Origin: Choristocarpus tenellus KU-1152
Lineage: Eukaryota; Phaeophyceae
Reading direction: 5' to 3'
Assembly: GCA_964200185.2 (NCBI GenBank)
Contig: CAXNAD020000062.1
Coordinates: 1-33,488 of the forward strand
Length of the DNA stretch: 33,488 nt
The notes below the pieces were generated by a model. It did not search any database. It saw nothing but the letters and a program-made list of their open reading frames with translations, and was not told the DNA's origin. This document shows, in pieces, positions 15,001 through 27,268 of this stretch. A program made the position numbers and the translations under genes. Within the stretch, counting starts at the first letter, position 1, and each line of letters starts with the position of its first letter.

Positions 15001-18000
15001 ACTACCCAACCAGCACCACTAAACTTGCAATGAAGTGGTAGTCCTGCAAGCCTTGAGTTTTGTTGGAATTGCACCACCAAAGAAGTTCCACCAAGAACAG
15101 AACCTCCAATAGGCCAAAGAACCAAAGCATTCACAGCTGGAACATACTGGAGTTGTACAGGCATCTTGATGATTGGGTGAGCATTTCCACTTGAGACTTT
15201 TACATCCACTTCTGTTTCAACTGTTGATCGTCCTGGTGCAATACAATTCAGTGAGTGGTAGCTTATTAGAAGAGCTGGCACATGTTGAAGGCCAAACCAG
15301 CAATACCAGCATATATCTTCTTCGAAGCCAGAACCCACAATAGTAATGGGAGTTCCACCAAGCTCACTTCCCTTTGTGGGTACCATTGATTGAATTGACA
15401 CCGCCTTGTACTGAAAGACCATACTTCCAAGTATTGCCTGAACCCCATTGAACAAAATCTGTAGACTAGCTCCATACACTTCATCATCCCATGACGGGGA
15501 TTCACACTGAATAACTCCAGCTGACACCCAAACTGCAGGAACCATAGTTGAACCAAATTGACAGGCAGGGGTGTCAGACTCCAGAAAGTGTATCCCACTG
15601 ACGGTGACCACAGTTCCTCCTGTTATTGGTCCGCTTGAGGGTGTAACATTTACCCCATCTGGATCTTGAACGTAGTGAAAGATTGCACTATCAGAGGTTG
15701 AATAATTTAGTCCATTTAATGCAATGGCCACAGGTACATGGCCCCCATTTTTGTACTGGGGAACTGTGCAACTAATCTCTGTTTCCGAAACAAACTTTGT
15801 CATCACAGCCTTGACTTCACCAATTCGACAAGTCAGTTGAGTGGTGTTCACAAAACCTGTCCCATACACAGTGATCGTAGCTCCACCTGATATACTGCCA
15901 TGAGATGGTTCAACCGAGTTCACAACAATCATGCCCACATAGTGGAATGATGTAGTGTCCAAAGAAGGAACCAGGATATCGTCAATTCTCAAAGTCACAT
16001 TAACTGTACCATGAGACACTGACCCTGGGACAGTGCATACGAGCTCTGAGGCATCAACATACCTGACTGGAACCTCGGTCTGCCCAAACCAAGCCTTAAT
16101 ATTTCCAGAAAATGAAAACCCGGTTCCAAACAAGAAAATAGGAAATCCACCAACAGTAGGACCGGACTGTGGAAACACATTGGACAATACTCCTGCCCCT
16201 GGGTGGTAGCTGAATCCTGCATCACTGTCAACAAAGTCTTGTGTATTGAAAGTGATACCGAGTGACACGTGTTGTACACTTATATGCCTGCCAGCCAAAA
16301 GAGGAGAGGTGCAAATCACTAGCTCAGGTGATACCCAGAAGCCTGGGACATGTGATCCCCCAAAGCGGCACTGCAGTTCCTCTGTATCAATAAAGTGCCC
16401 ACCATAAACACGGATTGATGTTCCACCAACAACTGGACCTATATCAGGGATAGCAGAAAGAATGAAAGATATTTCATCATACTTGAACAAGACCCCATCT
16501 TGAGTAAAGTCTACCCCATTCATTGTCACCTCCAATGGTACCAATCCTGCCACCTTTGAGCCTGGAGATGTGCATGTAACTTCTTCAGGGGATCTGTAGT
16601 GTGCAGGGACAGGCTCATAGCCATTGAACTTACACGCCAAAGATGTAGAGTTCACAAAGCCTCTACCCAATATTGTTACAAGAGTGCCTCCAGCAGCACT
16701 CCCTCTGACAGGAAGCAAGGATTCCACCCGAGGATTGTCAATGAATGTGAACACCATCTTGTCCGCCTGAATGAGTGCTTCGCCGTTCAGGCTCACAGTC
16801 AGTTGCACCTTGCCTGCAAGAGAGGGAACAGTGGTGCACTGAAGCCTCGAAGAATTAACAAATGCCACTGGCACGTTCATAGCACCAAATTCAGCACGAA
16901 GCCCATTGCTGAATGTGATTCCATTTCCATATATTTCAACAAGTGTCCCTCCAGCCCTGGAGCCTGAAGAAGGTGAAAATCCTGTGACCAACCTCTTAGC
17001 CAAATATGTAAATTGGGCATTCCCGGACGAGGTGGTCTCATCTCCAACAGCAATTTGCACTGGTACGCTCTGACCTGGCTCCCCTCCTGGTGCTTGACAC
17101 TGCACCAAGTAGGTTGACATCCATTGGGCAGGAACAGAGTAAGCACCAAATATACATGTCAGTCCCACAGCATCCTCGAAGTCCATGCCATTTACTAGTA
17201 CAGTTGTCTCCTCACTCGCAGGGCCACTCATAGGGCTGACTGATGTAATGAAGGGGGTCCTGGTGTGGGAGATATTTATGACCTCTGTGATGGGGTTGCT
17301 CCCATTCATGGTCACCATAACAGGTACATGCCCCCCAGCAATATGTGCTTGTGTGACACATTGCATGATTGTCACAGAGACATAGATAGCTTGTACTGTA
17401 ACTGTGCTTCCAAATGTGCACCAAAGGCTTGTTGTACCCTTAAAGCCAGTTCCATGCACAGTAACTCCCTTACGAACAAAAGGGCTGGTAAGAATTGGTG
17501 AAATTGCGTACACCTTTGGCTGGGTAATGAATTTGTACGTAATATTGCCACTAATTCCATAGTCCACACCATTAAAGCTCAAAGAAAGGGTAACAATACC
17601 AAGCGAGGAATGAGGGACATTGCATCTAAGCTCTGAGGGGCTAATGTATGTCACAGGGGCATCTTTGAAGCCGAATCGAGCGCGAATATCACCAGAGAAC
17701 CAAAAACCTGTCCCATAGATGGATACCAAGTTTCCCCCCTCAGCAGGACCTAATGCAGGTGACACACTTGTCACAACTGGATGCGCATAGTAGGAGAACA
17801 TGGCATAGCCTGTTGATACACGACTCCTATTGTGAGCAACCCTTAGTGGAATGCTGCTGTCTTGATCTCCAACTGGAGACAAACAATGGATTAGTGAGGA
17901 AGATATCCAATGTCCTCTAGAGTGCAAAGATCCAAACAAACACTCCAGACTGCGAGATTCCACAAAATTCACACCATGGACAAGCACAATTGTACCACCA

Positions 18001-21000
18001 ATGGAAGGACCAGTGTTAGGGCTTGCACTGAGGACTGACGATACCCCAGTGATGATGAAAGGTACCCCATCTGAGGTGAAGTCAATGCCATTTAAGGTTA
18101 CCTCAACAACAACTGAGCCAAGCATTGTAGAGGAGGGGGAAATGCACTCTACCTCTGTGTCTGATACGAAGCGGGTCAAAGCTAACCCAACATCACCAAA
18201 AGCACAGGCCAGACTGCTGCTGTTGACAAAATGCTCACCATAAACGGACACTACATTACCTCCAAGGTGGCTGCCAAAATGTGGTTCAAGGCTGCTGACT
18301 GTTGCCCTCTCCTGATACTCAAACGTGTTTTCAGTGAGGGCAGTGAACTCTTGGTCATTGTTTCCAACTGCCACTCTTACCACACCAGAAGGTCCTGGGG
18401 GAGAAATACAAAACAGTTCAGACGGGTTGATGAATGTCACTGGCACAGCTATACCTCCAAAGTATGCCATGAGCCCGCTTGAAAACGCAAACCCCTTTCC
18501 ATGTATGACAATAGGCGTTCTTCCCCAGTTTGAGCCGGAGGTAGGCATAATGCTGTCAACAGTTGGGTCAACTAGGTATCTAAAGCTCAAACCACTCGAA
18601 GTTAGCTCCATGACGCTTGAGCTAACTTCCACACTAACTGTGCCATTTCTGTTACTGGGAGGAGCTTGGCATTGAATGGAAGTTGTTGATAGCCAAAGCC
18701 CTGGAACACTCAACCGCCCAAAGTGACACTGCAATCTATCAGAGTCCACCAAATTTTTGCCAGTTAGCAGCACAGTCGTCCCACCACTGTTGAACCCACT
18801 GCTAGGGTTCAGGTCAAGTAGGTATGGTTGAGAGGTGAACCCAAAGTATGCAATATTGACAGTGGCACTCATACCAAGATATCTCTCCCCCTCACTTCCA
18901 TTATGGTGGAGACAACGAAGATCTCCATCAAGCTGGCATTTTGGTTCTATCCTGTTGGACATACGTCTGCCTTCCACAATAGGTGAAAGTGGCAAAGATG
19001 CGAAGGTCGATAAGGCCTTGAATCTAAAATTTGCATTACTAACTTCCCCAAAATCTCTGCCATTGATGCTCACGGTGACAGCAACAACTCCCCTTTGATG
19101 GGGAGGTGTCGTGCACTGGAGCTCAGACTCACTAAAGAATGTTGCAGGGACAATTGTCCCACCAAATTTAACCTTGAGGTCTCTGGAAGGCAGGAATGAC
19201 TTTCCATGTATACTCACATTCGTTCCTCCTTCGATAGGCCCCCACCAAGGAAACAACTCTGTCACTGATGGCTCATCATAGTAGGTAAATTGCTTTGATT
19301 CAGATGGAAGTACATTTCCGTGAAATAACACACCAAAAGCAACCTCATGTTGATCGCCCCTGGGAGATACGCAATGGAGGCTGGTTGATGATTGCCAATG
19401 GCCCATCACAGTTTTTGTGTCAAACAAGCACTGGAACCCATTAGAATCAGCAAAGTTAGCACCATTGACATGCACAATTGTTCCTCCTTCAACTGGACCA
19501 CTGGAAGGAGCACCAAAGAAAACAATAGGAGGATCCACAAATGTAACATGCAAGCCAGTGGATGTGAAGTCAACACCATTCATTGTAAGCTCCACCGAAG
19601 TTTTTCCAGCAATGAGCTGCTCTGGCGCTTGACACTTGATATCCACGCTTGAATGGAATACTGCTTTCAGCACATATTGATTGTCGAACCTACAAGCTAA
19701 GTCTGTGGTGTTGATAAAGCCTTTTCCAGTGATAGTAAAATAAGGTACCCAGCTCTCAGTACCTATCACACTCCATGAAGGTTCAAGTTTATCCACATCA
19801 GGAGGGTCAACATAGTCAAAAACTACTCCTGGAGCTACATGGAAATCCATCCCATTGGTGCTAATCAATACCTTGACTACACCAGCAGTACCAACAGATG
19901 GTGATATGCACTTCAACTCGGAAGTGCTAATGAAAATTGCAGGCACTCGTACTTGACCAAACTGGACCATGAGCTCAGCAGAGAAAACAAAACCTTGTCC
20001 CCTTAGTGACACTTGTGTACCGCCTGTTGTATATCCCAGTGATGGAAAGATGACGCTAACCTGGGCATCATGGAACCAAAAATTGACATAATTTGATGTG
20101 AAGTCAACACCATTTGTGGATACCTCCACCTCCACAGTGTGGTCATGATGTTCAGTTTGTGAGGGAGATGTGCATTGCACAAGCACATCAGACAGCCATC
20201 GGCCAGGCACCAATGATGACCCAAATCTGCAACCAAGCTCCTCAGAATCTATGAAATTGGTACCACTTATAAACACACTAGTGCCGCCAATGGCTGGCCC
20301 ACTCATTGGCTGAACTGAGAGGACAGCAGGCTGCAAGGTATAGCTGAACAACTTGCCGCTTGTTGAAAAATCAATGCCATTCACAGTAACTTCCACTATC
20401 ACTGGCCCAGTCACTGGTAGACCAGGAGATATGCAGGTGATGTGAGAAGGACTCGTGAACTGTGCTTTGACCTGTGTAACTGGGCCAAACTGGCATGCAA
20501 CTAACGTATTGTTCTCAAACCCCTGTCCAGAGATCAATACAGTAGTGCCTCCTGTCAGTGGTCCATGTGGTGGCTCCACATCATGGATCGCAACATCAGT
20601 GTACCTGATGTTCAAAAAAAAGAAATTGTTTTGGTTGATACCTTAATATAATGCCAATACTCCTGATTCGGAACAAGGATTCTTGTAATATTTCCAATTG
20701 TTTTGTACATTATAGTACATACTATAAAGCACAATGCAACAGAAGTCGTCATTTCGGTGACATTGCCACAAAAATGTCAGATAAGATTTAAATTTTCTCA
20801 CAATCTGAGGGATAGGGTCAATGGAGGACTTTGGCTTCAACTTCTTCTAAGTGAGTTATAACACATATACAATTCTACACAATTTTGAGCAACTACAATC
20901 ATGCATACATGCAAAACTAGACCCCAGTAACAACTGCATGTTTTGTAATTTTATTGCCAAAGATGACATGAAAGAAAGATATCTGGGCTTCAATCATACA

Positions 21001-24000
21001 AAGGATTGTTGAACATTGGATCACGTATGTGTGGAGATTGAGTAGGTGGGTACAGCATTGAAATTGTGAGTAAACCTATGTGTTCATACTTTGAACGAAG
21101 GCTACCCGCAACTGCAAGGATTTGGTATTATGAAAGATTACTATCATCACTCAGTCACTCATGATTTTATGTCTTCGCTTGACAACCAAACAGTTGATTG
21201 GATTTAGAACTAGTGATATGAACTGCTAGTCATGTAACAAATGAAGGTAATGGGGTATGCAAAATACGACCCAAATCGAAATTCATGCCTTCCATCCAGT
21301 AGTTAGACCCAACCCAGCAATATACCTGAATTTAACGCTCCCTGGATTGCAGGATGATCCATACAATGAGAAGACCCTCAAGTCAGTGTTTACAACCTCA
21401 TCTGATATCTCCAGTTCAACTCTGCTGCCCACAGTTGAGTAGTCCTTAGAGAAGAGGTAGAGCTTGTCAGGGGCATCTCTAGGCACCTCAAACATAAAGA
21501 GCCCTGCACCTTCAGGTTTAACACTATCATTCAAGGTTTCTCCATGAACTCCAGATCTTACAGAAAGATGTGTGAGTCCTTTTTCCCATGCCTTTCCTCC
21601 CTGCACATGAGTGCCACCCATTGTAGGGGATAAGGATAAGCCAAGACCAGCATTGGATTGATCAGTTTGGTCAATCCAATATCGATGTCCCCTAACCATG
21701 TTGATGATACTGCCTGACTGTGAGAGTGGCATCAAAGTGGGGTCCACGTCGTCAACATGTCCCATATCCCAGTCATTAATGGCTGAAGTGCTGTCATCTT
21801 CAAATATGGAAGAACTACTGTTTCCAAGGGCATGATTCATTGATGAAATGGAATCAGCAATTTCTCCATCAAAGAGATGATGATACACAGGCATTATTTG
21901 TTGATTGATAACTTCCCCTCCCCATTCCTGCTTAACAATAATCTTCAATGAGTTGTCCCTCAATGGAGGGACCCGAGGTGGCACCTGGCACTCAGCAGAA
22001 GAAGAATTGAAAAATTTAGCAGATACCACTAGTCCACCAAAGGAGCATGCCATGCTCTTGTTGTAGAAATGAGAACCAGCAATGGTGACAATAGTCCCAC
22101 CTTCCTTGGGGCCAAACAACGGATAAACTCTCTGAACCACCATTGGCTGAGTGAAGTTGAACCACAGAAACGGCAGGGGTGATATCAGTCCACTGGTGCT
22201 ATTACCCAAAATAATACTACTATTCATACTAGTACTAATGCTAGTATTAATAGTGTTGATGCCAAAGGACCCACTAATCAAACTAACAACAACCATCTGG
22301 TCTTGTGTAAGAATTGGCCACGCTGGGGTCTTACACTGTACCTCACCAGCTCCTCGCCATGTCACAGGCGAGTATACTGCAGAATTGCCCTGGCCAAACA
22401 TGCAGGACAGGTCCTCTGACGGTACAATGTGTTTCCCCAAAATCTTGATGGTTGTACCCCCACATGATGGTCCTATCATGGGGGTAAGTGACAGTAACTG
22501 TGGAGGATACTCCACAAACAACTGGACTGCATTGCTCCAGAAGTCAATTCCATTTGTTACCCTGATTAGAACAAAGAAGCCACTCTCACTCCCCTCACCC
22601 TGAGGTCTAGGTAGTTGTCGTGGTGAAACACAGAATATTTTTTCTGCATGGACCACTGTGGCTGGGATGAGCTCCTCTGCACCAAACTGAACAAACAAAG
22701 TTGACATTGATGTCGAATGTCCAAGATAATAGTCAAAACCTTCCCCAAGAATGGTTAGGACACTGCCACCATCAATGCTCATCTGCGGAGGCTGAATAGA
22801 ATGTATTGATATAGTTTGTGCTCGTAGTCCAGTATCTCCAGTCATTTGGTGTGAGAGGGATATCTCAAAGACCGAAGACTCTTCCCCCCTGGTTTCCTCA
22901 TCCAGAATGTTAACCTGGAACACAAAAAATGTATGATAACAAGATAAGATGTAAGATAACAATGATAAGATTTATGATAACAATAATAAGATTTATGATA
23001 ACAATGATAAGATGTATGATAACAATGATAAGATTTATGATAATAAGATAAAATGTATGATAACAATGATAAGATGTATGATAACAAGATAAAATGTATG
23101 ATAACAAGATAAGATGTATGATAATAAGATAAAATGTATGATAACAATGATAAGATGTATGATAACAAGATAAAATGTACGATAACAAGATGACACTACG
23201 ATTGCAACAAAAGCCTTTGCAAAGATGATCATCGTAGGAATATATTAAGCTTCTGTGCAATCTTGCAAAATGACAAGGGTGGCCCCCACATTGCGCCCCC
23301 TCCGACCATGAAACATGGAAACATTCAGTAAAGACATAGACCAACAGTTAAAAGGAGTCCGGTTCAGAATTCAAAGATTCGCATCAATCAGTGGAGGTAA
23401 CAAAGCCCTAATTATTTATTTACTGCTATTTGAGGGAGCAAGTCAGTCCAACTAGCACGAACTCAAGGTACTCCAAAATTGGAAGACCAAGATATTCTTA
23501 TTTTAAATGACAACAGGTTGTCAAAAATTCACACAATAACAAAAATAGGACAACTAATTTTGATGGTAACATATCCTTTGATAAGTGGCAGAATGTGCAC
23601 TAGTCATGTTAATCATTGATGTTCAAATATGGCTGACAAAGTGTTTACAAGTTATGCAATTACTATGCTCCTCTGGCGTACAATGATATACAATGGAGTA
23701 TCAAACTGCAAACTGCAGCTACTACAAACCTAAAGATTTACTGAGATGGACGCGCTTCTTTACTTCATACAGTGATCTATCTCTCTAAGGAAGAGGAGAA
23801 GGAGAGCAATGTGTGGATACAAAGTACTATTAATATTAATTTTTATAATAAACCATTCCAATGTGAAGAAATAGCAACCATCAAACCAACCCCCAAAATG
23901 AACATTGTATTGATTTTCTGCCCAGATGACCCCTACACATGTCCTTCTGTGCCTATACGTGGTAGTACACAGTCTGTGCACTCTGAACAAATATATGTGC

Positions 24001-27000
24001 CTAAGCCTTGGTTGGACACAGAAGGCTGTCAATTGTCTCCCACAAATCAACAAGAAAAGAAAATCCATTGGCACCAGGAGTGCCTTTTGGGAATCAAATC
24101 ATACTTAGCACCCTCTCCTGATTAATGAGTGCGATGACATTTACCTAATAGTTGATACGACAGACTTTGAGATTAGTGTGCATTGCACCCTATATGTGGT
24201 CAGCTGAAATGTTCACACACACTTCCCCCAAGTCTTAATCTTACCTGTATTGTTTCTGTGCCATCATATCCTGGATTACGGATATATATCAGGTCAGCCA
24301 AGGCAAGGGCTGAAAGCATGTCATCTGCACTTCCAACCAGCTGCAGTTGACTACTAAAACGTGAGCTCCCTCCAGTCTGTGCATAGCAGAGACATTCTCA
24401 TCAGCACCACCACAATGTGCAAGAGGAGTAGTCTGTACTCAGTTGCAAATTGTGCTCTATCAATAGTAGAGCATTGCATCCCTCAAAAACAAAACTAGAC
24501 ATACCGCAAAGTGTGCTGTTAATATCTTACTTTGGATAGTTTTTTCTTTGCTTGACATGATTGTGTGCAACTTGAATAAATTTAGTGCTATAGCTTTACA
24601 AGGTGTGTAAGTGGCTACTGTTCCTGCTTCTTCACCATGACTAATTATAACTTCAATGTACCAGCTCCAATGTACCAGCTTCTAGAAGCAAGAGGTAAAA
24701 AATTAATTTGACCATGTGTTCGTTGTATGCCATTCCATTGTCCATTATTTAAGTTTGTCCACGATTCATGAGGTGGATGTGCCCTTTACATCCTTGTAGT
24801 ATGAACTATTAAATTTCATACCTGTAGGCCAATAGTTCTGTCTTCAACTCCTTGCAGCATGAGAGCACCTGGTGCATTATCAACTGATATTGTCATTGTC
24901 AGATTGTGTGTCAACCATTTTGAGCGCTCCTGAAGTGTGCTGTGCTGGTCTAGCAAATTAAAGGCGGCCATCTTGACAACATGGTGACGAGGTACAATAA
25001 TCTTGGGTTGATCATTCACTGCACCCACAAATACTGGCAGCCCTTTAACGACCTATGACAATATCAGCAAAGAAAGTCATGGATGTAGCAGTGGACAAAG
25101 AAAGTCACACAAATCGCAAAGAGCAAGAGGAGAGGATCAAGTTGTAAGGTACTCAGAACATCAGTCTAAATGTCTACAACCAGGCTAATCAAAACTCACA
25201 GCATAACTGGGCAACTGTTGGCAAGAATACCGCAGCACCTGACATCTACTCAGACTACCCTTTAAACAATGGAATTCACCTCCCAGTTAGTTTCCTTGGT
25301 TTCATCACCTACTGGTCAATACTCAATAAAATAACTAGTACAGTACATAGTATAGCACCGTACAGGTTAGTTGTAACCTTTGTATTGATCAATTTTATCA
25401 GATTAGTAGCAAGGTAATAATGCGCATACAAATACTGTCAGGTATCATGAAATGATATCACAGTGAGCGAAAGTATCTTAGGGTTAGGGTAGAGCCGGGT
25501 CTGTTTGGGGTCCAAAATCCAATTTTTCGATTTTGATGTAATTTCGACCATTGTGTTTGTTACGAAGTGTCAATATCCTTTTTCCGGGCACATCTTTCAA
25601 AAAGTACACATTTTACCTACTCCAAAACAATTCAAAGTAGGAAAAACGGTCATAAAAAACATGTACGAAGCAAAGCCCCAAATGGAAAAAAGGGCAAAAC
25701 TTATACCCTCTAAGATACTTTCAATTAGTCATGTAGGGCTCCGGGCCTACTTGTATATATACAAACTGCTGAAGCCACAATATTGAAGCCTTATGCCTGC
25801 ATCAGCATTTGCAACATAAGCAAGATACAATTTCTTGCAACACACAAATCATACCTTACATCAAACAGTACGTTATTTCTATCTGGTGGAGGACAAGAAA
25901 GTGGCTGGAACTTTCCACCTAAGAATGAATTACCTCTGCCTCCTCAGATGCCACCTGCCATACTGCAGCAGTGAATACCTCAACATGCTGCATGCTGTTG
26001 AAGTCATGGTCTGGTACATACTTAATGTCACCCACAGCAATGTTGATACTGTCAAGAGTTCCAGTGAAAGATAATGAGTGGTCGAGCCATCCCCTTCCAC
26101 GAGTGAAGTTGAGTCCCTGAGTAACAATCAGTAACAATCAGTAACAATCAGTAACAATCAGTAACAATCAGTAACAATCAGTAACAATCAGTAACAATCA
26201 GTATCAATCAACACAGTGGTATGGGAGTATTGACTATTACCAGAACACCTTAACAACAGAGTTACATACACATAAGGGTCCTGCACAATATAGTTCAAAA
26301 ACATTCTTACAATATAGCCATCTTCTAATCCAGTCCTGTGGTATGATTCTAGGTGATGTAGTGAAAATAATGGCTGTACAACTTGACCTTCGTAAGATCA
26401 CTGTACGACAAATAACAGTACTTAAATATCAATATATATGTAAACCAGAGGTCTACAATAGGTGCAAGTAATATCTGCATTTTCTTTCTTTTTCCCTACA
26501 AACCTACATACAACATACAACAAGCAACAGGGGTTAACAACAGAACTCCTCACTATCAATGCACCAATGTGAACATGGCAGTATTTACACACCAGCACTT
26601 AATGATCCATATCCGACAATATGTCAGTGAGACCCTTCTACTTACGAAGTTACCCCCAACTTCACAGCAAATTTGCAAGGTAGCTCCAGCATATGTTAAC
26701 ACAGCACATAGCTCCCCGTATGATTTAGTGGACTTCAAATCTAATTTCAATGAGAAATTGATGTAATCCCCTACACATTTGAGAAAGTAATGTAAAGTAT
26801 GGCTGAGGAAAGATTTTATTCAGTACCAAGAGCTGGAGTACACCTTCTATGAAGAACGCGCATTGCCTTGGCTTCCATAATCAAATCAAATTGTATCTAG
26901 TATAGCGAAAGTAGGAGTGTGAGAACTAAGATATCCAACACAAGTTGTCTTACCAGTGTATTGTTGAGGGACAGTCGTCCAGCAGTGACATGAAGCCTGG

Positions 27001-27210
27001 TGGTAAATAGAAGGTCCTCATCACCCTCCATGGTAGCGTCTGCATCATAGATGCTCATGCCTTGAATGGATAAAACACCATCTTCCTTCACAGAGGGACC
27101 AGCTGGAAGAACAAGTTCTGGACTGTCAGGAACACTGATGACAGAAAGATTCACCTTAAGACAGAGATATTGGAGCATCGGAGGGAAAGGATTGTCACCG
27201 TCTAAAACAA

Positions 27211-27268
<58 letters not shown>

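Noticed and set aside
20605-20615. TTG at 20615 as start of a separate intronless gene
   Set aside because: The bases before 20604 form a polypyrimidine tract plus ACATCAG acceptor, and the phase matches the exon at 21326-22914, so this is an internal exon.
23772-24125. Plus-strand open frame of 117 codons in an intron
   Set aside because: No recognisable domain, no supporting splice or start context, and AT-rich intron composition.
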